Assembly (NCBI RefSeq): GCF_023515955.1 | Contig: NZ_CP097322.1 | Location: 4,016,501 to 4,080,500, forward strand | DNA: 64,000 nt | Source of the DNA: Streptomyces sp. RerS4 | GTDB lineage: Bacteria; Actinomycetota; Actinomycetes; Streptomycetales; Streptomycetaceae | Direction of reading: 5' to 3' | Shown here: piece after piece, positions 32,496-43,268 of the stretch | Layout: the number at the start of each line of letters is the position of its first letter | Position numbering within the stretch: the stretch's first letter is position 1 | The notes under the pieces: generated by a model | Database searches by the model: none | Told to the model about the DNA's origin: nothing | Seen by the model: only the letters and a program-made list of their open reading frames with translations | Program-made: the position numbers and the translations under genes

Positions 32496-33842
32496 CTATG
32501 CCGCCGTCGCGAGGTCGCGGGGGCGGGTGGAGGGGACGAACGTGACGCCGTGGCGGTTCACGCGCAGGCTCAGGTTGCCGACGCGGGACAGCACCAGGCC
32601 GACGGCGAGCGCCGCCGCCAGCGAGATCGCGCCGCCGGCGGCCATGCCGACGCGGGCCCCGTAGGTGTCGGTGATCCAACCGACCAGCGGGGCGCCGAGG
32701 GGGGTGCCGCCTGTGAAGACCATCATGAACAGCGCCATGACCCGGCCCCGCATCTCGGGGTCGGTGGCCGTCTGGACGCTGGAGTTCGCCACGACGTTCA
32801 CGGTCAGCCCGAACACGCCGATGGGCACGAGCAGCGCCGCGAACAGCCAGAATCGGGGTGCGAACGCCGTCGTCAGCAGCAGGACGGAGAACAGCACGGC
32901 GGCGGCGACGAGCAGCCGCAGCCGGGTGTTGCCGCGCCGGGCCGCGAGCAGCGCGCCGACCAGGGAGCCGGCCGCGATCAGCGTGTTGAACAGCCCGTAC
33001 GTGCCGGCGTCGCCGCGGAAGACGTCGCTGACGAAGGCGGACAGCCAGATCGGGAAGTTGAACCCGAAGGTGCCGATGAACCCGACGAGCACGATCGGCC
33101 AGACCAGCTCGGGCCGGCCCGCGACGTAGCGCAGTCCCTCCCGCAGCTGTCCCTTGGCGCGCGGCCGCGGGGTGACGGGGTGCAGCTCGTGGGTGCGCAT
33201 CAGCAGCAGTGCCGCGACGGGCGCGGCGAACGACAGGCCGTTCAGCAGGAAGGCCCAGCCGGATCCGACGGCGGTGATGAGGACACCGGCGATCGCCGGA
33301 CCGACCAGTCGCGCGGACTGGAAGTTGGCGGAGTTCAGGCTGACCGCGTTGGCGAGCTGCGCGGGGCCGACCATCTCGGAGACGAACGTCTGCCGGGCCG
33401 GGTTGTCCACGACGGTGACCAGGCCCAGCAGGAAGGCCGCGAGGTAGACGTGCCACACCTGGACGTGCCCGGCCAGGGTGAGGACGGCGAGCGCGAGGCC
33501 GGTGAGGCCCATCGCGCTCTGCGTGGCGATCAGCAACGGCCGCTTGGGCAGCCGGTCGGCGAGGACGCCTCCGTAGAGGCCGAACAGCAGCATCGGCAGG
33601 AACTGCAGGGCGATGGTGATGCCCACGGCAGAGGCGGAGCCGGTCAGGGAGAGGACCAGCCAGTCCTGCGCGATGCGCTGCATCCAGGTGCCCGTGTTCG
33701 AGACGACCTGGCCGGTCGCGAAGAGCCGGTAGTTCCGGATCCGCAGCGAGCCGAACATGGAGTTGCGGCCCGCCTTCGCGACGGGGGTGGTGGGGGTGGA
33801 TGTATGGCCGGGTGCGGAGTCTGCTCCGGTTCCCGTACTCAA
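32496..33842 (-). CDS. MFS transporter with TTG start, downstream of MarR
   Basis: A 448-residue exporter. AGGAGG lies nine bases before TTG at 33842, which opens LSTGTGADSAPGHTSTPTTP; this decides the start. The MFS domain begins at FGSLRIRNYRLFATGQVVSNTGTWMQRIAQDWLVLSL, typical of the EntS/multidrug group. VLADRLPKRPLLIATQ is the loop motif. Other helices include VWHVYLAAFLLGLVTVVDNPARQTFV and LLVAAAVLFSVLLLTTAFA. It lies 26 bases after a MarR gene, so it is probably the pump controlled by that regulator. The substrate is unknown. Confidence 0.87.
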   Translation of the reverse strand: MSTGTGADSAPGHTSTPTTPVAKAGRNSMFGSLRIRNYRLFATGQVVSNTGTWMQRIAQDWLVLSLTGSASAVGITIALQFLPMLLFGLYGGVLADRLPKRPLLIATQSAMGLTGLALAVLTLAGHVQVWHVYLAAFLLGLVTVVDNPARQTFVSEMVGPAQLANAVSLNSANFQSARLVGPAIAGVLITAVGSGWAFLLNGLSFAAPVAALLLMRTHELHPVTPRPRAKGQLREGLRYVAGRPELVWPIVLVGFIGTFGFNFPIWLSAFVSDVFRGDAGTYGLFNTLIAAGSLVGALLAARRGNTRLRLLVAAAVLFSVLLLTTAFAPRFWLFAALLVPIGVFGLTVNVVANSSVQTATDPEMRGRVMALFMMVFTGGTPLGAPLVGWITDTYGARVGMAAGGAISLAAALAVGLVLSRVGNLSLRVNRHGVTFVPSTRPRDLATAA

Positions 33843-33868
33843 AAGCGTTCGCCTCCTGGCGTCGTTCC

Positions 33869-34306
33869 TTACAGGTGCGCGAGCTTCTCCAGGACGGGAG
33901 CGGCCTCGCGGAGCTTGGCCCATTCGTCCTCGGTGAGCTCGGCCGCGAGCCCGGCCAGGAAGGCGTTGCGCTTGCGACGGCTCTCTTCGAGCATCGCCTC
34001 GGCCACCTCCGTCTGGCTGACCACCTTCTGGCGGCGGTCGTCGGGGTGCGGCTCCAGCCTGACCAGGCCCTTGGCCTCCAGCAGCGCGACGATGCGCGTC
34101 ATGGAGGGCGGCTGCACGTGCTCACGACGGGCCAGCTCACCGGGGGTGGCCTGGCCGCAGCGGGCGAGGGTGCCGAGGACCGACATCTCGGTCGGGCTCA
34201 GCGATTCGTCGACGCGCTGGTGCTTCAGGCGTCGGCCCAGCCGCATGACGGCGGAGCGGAGATCGTTCACGGCGGCAGCGTCGTCGCCATGGGAAAGGTC
34301 AGGCAT
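33869..34306 (-). CDS. MarR-family transcriptional regulator
   Basis: A 145-residue winged-helix repressor. The chosen ATG (34306) gives MPDLSHGDDAAAVNDLRSAVMRL; an in-frame ATG at 34324 has a better ribosome site (AGGAAAAG) and is a real alternative. The winged helix is VDESLSPTEMSVLGTLARCGQATPGELARREHVQPPSMTRIVALLEAKGLVRLEPHPDDRRQKVV. A helical dimer end follows. MarR proteins bind small aromatic or lipophilic ligands and repress adjacent pumps; the MFS gene is next in the operon. A short inverted repeat at 34315-34328 is a possible self-operator. Confidence 0.9.
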   Translation of the reverse strand: MPDLSHGDDAAAVNDLRSAVMRLGRRLKHQRVDESLSPTEMSVLGTLARCGQATPGELARREHVQPPSMTRIVALLEAKGLVRLEPHPDDRRQKVVSQTEVAEAMLEESRRKRNAFLAGLAAELTEDEWAKLREAAPVLEKLAHL

Positions 34307-34314
34307 GTCTTTAG

Positions 34315-34328
34315 AGTAACTCATTACT
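34315..34328. promoter_or_regulatory. Possible MarR operator
   Basis: AGTAA and TTACT form a perfect inverted repeat with a four-base centre (CTCA). It lies 9 bases upstream of the chosen MarR start and overlaps the alternative start at 34324. The AT-rich character stands out in this genome. The assignment is by position only. Confidence 0.4.
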
Positions 34329-34435
34329 TTTCCTAAGTACCACCGGGTTCCGCTGGGCCCCGGTGTCACTCGTACGGGTGAGGCGTCGGCGGAAAGTGAC
34401 ACGCGTCCGCACCGTCTGCCCCGACCCTTTCGGGC

Positions 34436-34618
34436 ATGGGGACACATGTGCTGAGCATGCGCATAGACGGGGAGCTCTTGGATCGGCTCCGCCACCATGC
34501 CGCCAAACGCGGAATGAGCGTCCAGGACTATGTCGTCCGGACGCTCATTCGCGACGATTTCGACGAGCGGTTCAAGGCCGCCGTCGACGAGACGGAGAAG
34601 TTCTACGGCCTGACGTGA
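34436..34618 (+). CDS. Ribbon-helix-helix-like small protein
   Basis: A 60-residue protein, ATG at 34436. The sequence THVLSMRIDGELLDRLRHHAAKRGMSVQDYVVRTLIRDDF has the beta strand and two helices expected of a ribbon-helix-helix DNA-binding protein (Arc/CopG type). It is followed by a charged helix (DERFKAAVDETEKFYGL). No toxin gene follows: the next gene is the convergent NCS2 permease. It may be an orphan antitoxin-like regulator. Confidence 0.75.
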   Translation: MGTHVLSMRIDGELLDRLRHHAAKRGMSVQDYVVRTLIRDDFDERFKAAVDETEKFYGLT

Positions 34619-34642
34619 GGCCGACTCCTCCGGGCGGATCCG

Positions 34643-36068
34643 CTACCTGAGGCCGAGGGCCGGCATCGCGTAGTAGAAGACGAAGACCGCCGAGACGACG
34701 TACATGGCGGCCGGGACCTCGCGGCCCCGGCCCGTCGCCAGGCGCAGCGCGCTGAAGCTGATGAAGCCGATGCCGATGCCGTTGGTGATCGAGTAGGTGA
34801 ACGGCATCATCACCATGGCCAGGAAGGCCGGGACGGCGATGGTGAAGTCGCTCCAGTCGATGTCCTTGACGGAGCCGGCCAGGATCAGGAAGCCGACCGC
34901 CACGAGGGCGGGGGTGGCGGCCTGCGAGGGGACCATCGTGGCGAGCGGGGTCAGGAACAGCGCCACGCCGAAGAGGCCGCCGGTGACCACGTTGGCCAGG
35001 CCCGTACGGGCGCCCTCGCCGACGCCCGCCGTGGACTCCACGAAGCAGGTGGTGGCCGAGGACGAGGTGGCGCCGCCGGAGGCGACGGCCAGACCGTCGA
35101 TGAGCAGCACCTTGTTGATCCCGGGGAAGTTGCCGTCCTTGTCGATGAGCTTGGCCTCGTCGCCGACGCCGAGGATGGTGCCCATGGCGTCGAAGAAGCA
35201 GGACAGCAGGACGGTGAAGACGAACAGGATGCCGGTCAGCAGGCCGACCTTGCCGAAGCCGCCGAAGAGGCTGACCTGACCGACGAGCCCGAAGTCGGGG
35301 GCGGCGACCGGGTTGCCGGGCCACTGCGGGACGGTCAGGCCCCAGGCCAGGTCGGGGAGGTCGGTGAGCGCCTGGACGAGGACCGCGGCCAGGGTCATGA
35401 CGACGATGGAGATCAGGATCGCGCCGGGAACCTTGCGGATGAGCAGGGCGATCGTGAGCAGGACGCCGATCACGAAGATCAGGACGGGCCAGCCGTCCAG
35501 GTGGCCGGTGCCGCCGAGCTGGAGCGGGACGGTGGTGTGGGCGGCGTCGGGGATGCGGGAGACGAAGCCGGAGTCGACCAGGCCGATGAGCATGATGAAC
35601 AGGCCGATGCCGATCGCGATGCCCTTGCGCAGGCCCGCCGGGACGGCGTTCATGACCCGCTCGCGCAGGCCCGTCGCGACGAGCAGCATGACCACGAAGC
35701 CGGCGAGGACGACCATGCCCATGGCGTCGGGCCAGCTCATGCGCGGGGCGAGCTGGAGCGCGACGACGGTGTTGACGCCGAGGCCGGCGGCGAGGGCGAT
35801 GGGCACGTTCCCGATGACACCCATGAGGAGGGTGGTGAAGGCGGCCGTCAGGACGGTGGCGGTGACGAGCTGGCCGCCGTCGAGCTGGTGGCCGTACATG
35901 TCCTTCGCGCTGCCGAGGATGATCGGGTTCAGCACGATGATGTAGGCCATCGCGAAGAAGGTCGCGAAGCCCCCGCGGACCTCGCGGGCCACGGTGGAAC
36001 CGCGCTCGGAGATCTTGAAGAAACGGTCCAGGGGTGGTGGGGGCCGCGGCGGGTGCCGAGGTGCTCAT
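34643..36068 (-). CDS. NCS2-type purine/xanthine permease (AzgA-like), frameshifted near the start
   Basis: An inner-membrane permease. ATG at 36068, with GAGGA four bases upstream, starts MSTSAPAAAPTTP. The frame then breaks at GGGG (36031-36034). With one more G the protein reads on as LDRFFKISERGSTVAREVRGGF and matches the family. Without it, only the frame from GTG 35992 (449 residues) is open. The body is a full AzgA-like permease: FATFFAMAYIIVLNPIIL, LAAGLGVNTVVAL, SCFFDAMGTILGVGDEA, LLIDGLAVASGGATSSSATTCFVESTAGVGEGARTG. The substrate is probably hypoxanthine, adenine or guanine. A palindrome (36095-36106) lies just upstream. Confidence 0.85.
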
Positions 36069-36094
36069 GCGGTCCTCAAACTGGTCGATTAGTG

Positions 36095-36106
36095 GTTCGT
36101 ACGAAC
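36095..36106. promoter_or_regulatory. 12-bp palindrome upstream of the NCS2 permease
   Basis: GTTCGTACGAAC is a perfect palindrome in the 137-base region between the divergent NCS2 permease and DUF2530 genes. It lies about 30 bases before the permease start and could overlap its promoter. Similar half-sites (AACGAAC near 36143-36150) occur downstream. The regulator is unknown. Confidence 0.4.
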
Positions 36107-36205
36107 GAATCCGGTCGTAGGCAAACCGTTTCAGTATGAACAAACGAACGAGCGACCGTCCATCTCCGCGCGTAGACCCCATTTCGCGCCACCTAGACTG
36201 GGTCC

Positions 36206-36550
36206 ATGGCGAAGTGGACTGCTCAGCACGAGGCGCCCGAGCCCCTGGAGGGCCCGGTTGTCGCCACCATCATCGGCGGCACGATCCTCTGGTTCGCCCT
36301 GTTCGTCGTCCAGCTGCCGTTCTACGGGTGGTTCGCGGATCGGGAGCTGCTGTGGTGGCTGTGGACCTGCGCGGCCGGCGGCGGTCTCGGCCTGATCGGC
36401 ATCTGGTACGTCCGCGGTCGTGAGGCGGCGCTCCAGCGGCACGCGGCGGAGCGGGCGGCGGCGAACTCCTCGAACGCCCCCAACGCCCCGCACGCACCGC
36501 ACGCACCGCACGCACCGAACACGGCCTCGGGCGAGGGTGGCACGGCCTGA
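36206..36550 (+). CDS. DUF2530 membrane protein
   Basis: A 114-residue protein with two membrane helices: VVATIIGGTILWFALFVVQL and LLWWLWTCAAGGGLGLIGIWY. ATG at 36206 gives MAKWTAQHEAPEPLEGP, as in the family. After RGREAALQRHAAERAAANSS comes a low-complexity tail, NAPNAPHAPHAPHAPNTA, made by a 9-base tandem repeat (CACGCACCG units near 36488-36515). Tail length probably varies between strains. Function unknown. Confidence 0.85.
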   Translation: MAKWTAQHEAPEPLEGPVVATIIGGTILWFALFVVQLPFYGWFADRELLWWLWTCAAGGGLGLIGIWYVRGREAALQRHAAERAAANSSNAPNAPHAPHAPHAPNTASGEGGTA

Positions 36551-36590
36551 TTCCGATCCCCTACCGGGGGACGATTGCGCTCATCCTGAA

Positions 36591-36605
36591 GTCGGATCTT
36601 CCGAC
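36591..36605. promoter_or_regulatory. Inverted repeat upstream of the P-type ATPase
   Basis: GTCGGA and TCCGAC flank a three-base centre, 45 bases before the ATPase start codon. It may be an operator; no regulator is adjacent. Confidence 0.3.
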
Positions 36606-36649
36606 CGCTCGACGGGTGAAGCGTTCGAACGCCCTTTACCGTCGGAAGC

Positions 36650-39106
<2,457 letters not shown>

Positions 39107-39174
39107 GGGGTGGGGGCGCGGATTGAGCCTTGTGGGTGATGACAGCGGTCTCGCCAGGTAGTCATACTCGATAT

Positions 39175-39498
39175 ATGGCAACCAAGAAGGTGACGATCAC
39201 CTTGCCCGAAGACGTCATCGAGTACATCAAAGAGCGGGTGGACGCACGCGGCGTCTCCGCTTTCGTGACCGAGGCGGTCGAGAACCGGATCGCGGCGGAC
39301 AAGCTCGCGGAGCTCTCCGGAATGCTGGAGGAGGAGTTCGGCCCCTACTCCGAGGAGGCGTACGACGCCGTGCTCGACCGCATCGCGGCGATGGACGCGT
39401 GGCACGACGCGATGCGCGTCGGGGAGTACGCCACCAGAACCGAAGCCAGAGAGGAGGCCGTGGCGGAGCCGGAACTCCCGCAGGAGCGTGCCGCATGA
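39175..39498 (+). CDS. Ribbon-helix-helix antitoxin
   Basis: A 107-residue protein, ATG at 39175. The N-terminus KKVTITLPEDVIEYIKERVDARGVSAFVTEAVENRIAADKL is a ribbon-helix-helix domain that would bind the operon's own promoter. The acidic C-terminus (EEEFGPYSEEAYDAVLDRIAAMDAWHDAM) is the likely toxin-binding part. Its stop overlaps the ATG of the PIN gene (ATGA). The AT-rich ATACTCGATATATGG around the start is a likely promoter or operator, and translation may be nearly leaderless. Confidence 0.87.
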   Translation: MATKKVTITLPEDVIEYIKERVDARGVSAFVTEAVENRIAADKLAELSGMLEEEFGPYSEEAYDAVLDRIAAMDAWHDAMRVGEYATRTEAREEAVAEPELPQERAA

Positions 39499-39938
39499 CT
39501 CCTCGACCCCCGCGGACGCTCCCCTCGCGCCGCCGCGTCTTCGTGTTCGACTGCGAGGCCCTGTCCAAGGCCTCGCGCGGCGACGAGACCGTGGCCCTGT
39601 TCGTGAAGGCCGCCGCCCACCACGGCATCCACGTCGTCACCTCGGCGCTCACCGTCCTGGAGGCCTGGGACCCGCGCGACGGCAGACAGGGCAAGGCCTG
39701 GGAATGGACCCTGTCGCGCATCGAAGTCGTACACACCGATGACCGCATCCTCACGGCGGCCCGTGAGCTGCTGACCCGCGCCGGCCTGCACGGCCACAAG
39801 TACGCGATCGACGCGGTCCTCGCGGCCGTCGCGATCCGCTTCGCGCAGCCCCGGACAGACGTCGCCGTCCTCACCTCCGACACCGACGACCTGCGCAAAC
39901 TCCTCGACGGCCATCGCATCCGGGTCGACCCGATCTGA
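39495..39938 (+). CDS. PIN-domain ribonuclease toxin
   Basis: A 147-residue PIN-fold nuclease. The acidic metal-binding residues are visible: VFVFDCEALSKA (first Asp), HVVTSALTVLEAWDP (Glu), KYAIDAVLAAVAIRFAQP (Asp) and VAVLTSDTDDLRKLL (last Asp pair). It is coupled to the upstream antitoxin by a four-base overlap, the usual type II toxin-antitoxin arrangement (VapBC-like). The likely role is RNA cleavage under stress; the target is unknown. Confidence 0.87.
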   Translation: MTPRPPRTLPSRRRVFVFDCEALSKASRGDETVALFVKAAAHHGIHVVTSALTVLEAWDPRDGRQGKAWEWTLSRIEVVHTDDRILTAARELLTRAGLHGHKYAIDAVLAAVAIRFAQPRTDVAVLTSDTDDLRKLLDGHRIRVDPI

Positions 39939-39950
39939 TTCGAGGCGGTT

Positions 39951-42900
39951 CTAATCGAACCAGCGGTCGCGGGCCAGTTCGGCGGTGCGGGAGGGGTCTT
40001 CCAGGAGGGCGGCGACCTCGAAGCGGCGGGGCCATTGGGCGGTCGACCAGGCGAGGCCGGCGGCAACGCCTTCCAGGGTGGCGGCGTGGAGGGTGCCGTC
40101 CGGGGTGAGGCGCCAGTCCAGTTCGACGCCGCCGGCCACCAGTTCCTCGTGCTCCAGGTACGTCGGCGGCGTCGAGGGGCCCAGCAGGATCCGTACGGAC
40201 TCCGGGACCTCGTGCTCCTCGCCCGGGGTCGTCACCTCCGCCGGGACGGTGTCCGACAGGCGGCGGACCTGGAGCAGGTCGGCCAGGTCCGCCGCGCGGG
40301 ACGGGGCCACGGGCAGGAGCGGCAGGCCTGCGGTGAGGGGCAGCAGGTCCGGGGCGTCGGCCACCACCGCCTCGGCCGCGTCCACCACGACCACCTCGCC
40401 GTCCACCACCGCCCGCAGCTCGTCCGGGAGGGTGACCTGCTCGGGGTCCAGCTCGGCCAGCGCCCCGTACAGGCCGTGCAGGCGGCGGGCCGTCACCTCG
40501 CGGTCCGGGTCGGCGAGTCGGCCCAGCAGCTCGGCCGCGCCGCCGGGCTCGTCCAGGAGGGCGGCCACGGTGGTGCGTACGCCCAGGGCGTGCAGGACCT
40601 GCGCGTCCTCGAAGCCCGTGGCGTCCGCCGGGGTGTAGAGGCCCTCCAGCAGCGGATCCCCGCCGGCGGCCCGCAGTCCGGCGGGGCGGCGGCCGTCGAG
40701 CACCGGGTGGTCGCGCAGCCACCAGGCGGTGTACGGGCGCACCGACTGCGTGGTGCCGTCCGGGAGGAGGACGCGCACGGGCTGGGTCAGGGCGTCGCGC
40801 AGCGGGGGCTGCGCGAGCATCGCGAGGGCCTGCGGCCAGCGGTCGTCGTCGACGAGGTCGAGGTCGCGGACGGCGACCACCTCGGTCGCCACCGGCGGCA
40901 GGGGGGTGTCGGGCAGCTGGTCGAGGAGGTCCTCGCACCAGACGTCGACCGCGTCCAGCAGGCCCACGTCGTCCGGCTCGGCGAAGTCGCCGTCGCGGGG
41001 CTCCAGTTCGTCCGGGTCGAGGACCACGTCGGTGGCGCGGACCAGCTGGAAGGTGGTGAGGACCCCGCAGGCGGCGAGGGTGTCCGCGTCCCAGCGGGCG
41101 GCCAGCTCGGCGTCCAGGTGCGGGATCTCGTCCTCGCGCAGGACGGACGCCAACGGACTGCCGGCCAGCAGCAGTTCACCGGCCGGGCTCAGCTCGCCGT
41201 CCTCGTCGGGCAGGGCGAGCGCGCCCAGCCACGGTTCGTCGCCGGGGGCCAGGTTCGCGTCGCGGACCAGGCCCAGGACGACGTCGGCCAGCTCGTCGGC
41301 GTCGAGGGTGTCCGCGTCCTCGTCCCAGACCTCGCCCGCGTCCAGGGAGCCGGCGACGGCCGCCCGCACCTGCGGGGTCGTCAGGACGGCCCGCGCGGTG
41401 GCGGGCAGCGCGCCGAGCTTCTCCAGCAGCGGGTGCGCGGCCTCCGGATGGGCCACCTTCAGGCCGAGCCGGGCCAGGCTCGCCGGGGTGTCGGCGTAGG
41501 GCAGCAGGACGTGCCGGGGGCCGATGGTGGTGCGGCCGTCGGCCAGCGGCACCGGCAGCCCGGACAGCCGGTCGGGGTCGACCCCGGCGAGGGTGTCGTA
41601 CAGCCGGTGCCACCACTCGGGGGTGCGCTCGATGCCCGCGATCCGCTCGATGGCCTCGCCCAGCGGCAGCCGGCCGACGCCGAGGGTGCGCAGCTCGGGG
41701 CGACGCTCCAGCCCGGCGGGCAGCAGCGTCGGCAGGACCTCCGCGAGGACCCGTACGGTGTCGGCGCCCGCGCCCTCCACCACCTCGGCCTCGAAGGGGC
41801 GCAGCCGCGTCTGCTCCTCGGACGGGGCGGCCGGCGCGAGGAAGCCGATGCGGGGCAGGCGGCGCAGCACGGCGCCGCGCAGGGCCCCGTCGAGTTCGCC
41901 CTTGCCGAGCGGGCCGGGCACCAGGTCGATCAGGGCGGTGGTCACCGGGTCCCAGGCGCCGAGGAGTTCGGCGTACGCGTCGGCCGCGCGCTCGATCAGG
42001 AAGTCGGTCAGCGGCCCCGGCGCGGGGTGGCGCCGCGAGGTGTCCAGCGGCAGCGAGGCGATGAGCAGGGCGGGGATGCCGAGGGGCTCGTCGGTGGGGG
42101 TCGGCGCGTGCACGACGGGCGCGGTGCTCGGGTATACGGGGGCGCCCTCGACGTCCACGGGCGCCGCCCAGGTGACGGTCCAGGTGGGACGCAGGCGTTC
42201 CTCGACGGGCCGGTCCGCGAGCAGCGCGGGGGCGATGGCCCCGGTGTGGCGGACGGTGCGCCAGCGGTGGGTGCCGGAGGCGGAGTCCTCGATGACGGTG
42301 TACGGGCCCTCCGTGCGCCGGTAAAGGGTCCGGGAGCCGCTCGCCGGGGTCTCCACGACGACCTCGCGCAGGCCGGGCAGCGTCAGCAGCAGGGCGTCGT
42401 CCACGCCGTCCAGCAGCCGTTCCGCCAGGTCCTCGGCGGCGGCGTCGCGCAGCGGGAGGACCACGACGGTGTCGTAGCCCTCGGGGGCGGTGCCCTCGGC
42501 GGGCAACGGCAGTCGCAGCAGCGGGACGTGGCCGTCGCGGCGGCGCAGCTCGTCCCCGAGGCCGGGGCTGCCCACGGCTGCGGCGCGGGCCAGCTCGCGG
42601 GCCTCGGCGAGGGACCAACGGACGCCGCCGTGCCGGCCGAGGACGGCGGGCTCGTCGGAGACGGCCAGGACGGCCGCGAAGCCGACGCCGAAGCGGCCGA
42701 CGGCGCCCTGGTCGTTCTCCCGCTTCGCGGAGGCGCGCAGGGTGGACAGCGACTCGACGCCCGTCGCGTCGAGCGGGGCCCCGGTGTTGGCGGCGGCGAG
42801 CACCGCGTGGCCGCCCTCGGCGGCGTGCAGCGTCAGGCGCAGCCGGCCGGGCATGCCGGCGCGGGCGGCGGCGTCGGCGGCGTTCTGCGCCAACTCGACC

Positions 42901-43064
42901 ACCAGCCGGTCGCGGTAGCCGCCGAGCGCCAGATCCTCCTCGGCGTTGGCGTCCTCCCGGAAGCGGGCCGGTCCCGAACCCCACGCGTCGAGCACCCCGC
43001 GCCGCAGCCGGGCCGTGCCGAAGGGGTCCACGCCGCTCTGGGCCGCCGTCACTCGCACGCTCAC
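39951..43064 (-). CDS. Giant Hsp90/sacsin-like GHKL ATPase
   Basis: A 1037-residue protein. GTG at 43064 has GGAGG seven bases upstream, so the longer reading to 43169 is rejected. The N-terminal GHKL fold has the N-box N61 in LVVELAQNAADAAARAG, the D-box-like VLAAANTGAPLDATGVESL, and the G-box QGAVGRFGVGFAAVLAV (about 119-133). This resembles the sacsin-repeat ATP-binding part. The remaining 800 residues have no domain I know, but many acidic and Leu-rich stretches (LLDAVDVWCEDLLDQLPDTPLP). It follows serC on the same strand but is separated by a hairpin. A chaperone or nucleic-acid-related role is only a guess. Confidence 0.82.
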   Translation of the reverse strand: MSVRVTAAQSGVDPFGTARLRRGVLDAWGSGPARFREDANAEEDLALGGYRDRLVVELAQNAADAAARAGMPGRLRLTLHAAEGGHAVLAAANTGAPLDATGVESLSTLRASAKRENDQGAVGRFGVGFAAVLAVSDEPAVLGRHGGVRWSLAEARELARAAAVGSPGLGDELRRRDGHVPLLRLPLPAEGTAPEGYDTVVVLPLRDAAAEDLAERLLDGVDDALLLTLPGLREVVVETPASGSRTLYRRTEGPYTVIEDSASGTHRWRTVRHTGAIAPALLADRPVEERLRPTWTVTWAAPVDVEGAPVYPSTAPVVHAPTPTDEPLGIPALLIASLPLDTSRRHPAPGPLTDFLIERAADAYAELLGAWDPVTTALIDLVPGPLGKGELDGALRGAVLRRLPRIGFLAPAAPSEEQTRLRPFEAEVVEGAGADTVRVLAEVLPTLLPAGLERRPELRTLGVGRLPLGEAIERIAGIERTPEWWHRLYDTLAGVDPDRLSGLPVPLADGRTTIGPRHVLLPYADTPASLARLGLKVAHPEAAHPLLEKLGALPATARAVLTTPQVRAAVAGSLDAGEVWDEDADTLDADELADVVLGLVRDANLAPGDEPWLGALALPDEDGELSPAGELLLAGSPLASVLREDEIPHLDAELAARWDADTLAACGVLTTFQLVRATDVVLDPDELEPRDGDFAEPDDVGLLDAVDVWCEDLLDQLPDTPLPPVATEVVAVRDLDLVDDDRWPQALAMLAQPPLRDALTQPVRVLLPDGTTQSVRPYTAWWLRDHPVLDGRRPAGLRAAGGDPLLEGLYTPADATGFEDAQVLHALGVRTTVAALLDEPGGAAELLGRLADPDREVTARRLHGLYGALAELDPEQVTLPDELRAVVDGEVVVVDAAEAVVADAPDLLPLTAGLPLLPVAPSRAADLADLLQVRRLSDTVPAEVTTPGEEHEVPESVRILLGPSTPPTYLEHEELVAGGVELDWRLTPDGTLHAATLEGVAAGLAWSTAQWPRRFEVAALLEDPSRTAELARDRWFD

Positions 43065-43198
43065 GCCGCTGCCTCCAAGTTGTGCCGGGCTCGGGGCCTC
43101 CTGCGCGCGCCCCGAACGCCTTGAAGGTATCGCGTGCGTGGACACGACGACGGCCAGGGCCGCGATCACCGCCGACCCGACGCCCCACCCGGACGCGC

Positions 43199-43235
43199 CG
43201 GAGCCCCCGGCGGCCGGATGGCGCCGGGGGCTCCG
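43199..43235. terminator. Hairpin between serC and the Hsp90-like gene
   Basis: CGGAGCCCCCGGC (43199-43211) pairs exactly with GCCGGGGGCTCCG (43223-43235) across an 11-base loop. It lies 34 bases after the serC stop codon and would end serC transcription before the downstream ATPase gene. Confidence 0.75.
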
Positions 43236-43268
43236 TACAGGTGCGACAGCCCGTCGGGACGGTGTCCG

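Noticed and set aside
34436..34618. Toxin-antitoxin call for the ribbon-helix-helix gene at 34.4 kb
   Set aside because: No toxin gene follows; the next gene is the convergent NCS2 permease 24 bases away. It is kept as an RHH protein only.
40035..43124. 1029-codon plus-strand frame opposite the Hsp90-like gene
   Set aside because: It is Gly/Val/Arg/Gln-rich shadow sequence with no known motif; the minus-strand gene has GHKL motifs and a strong ribosome site.
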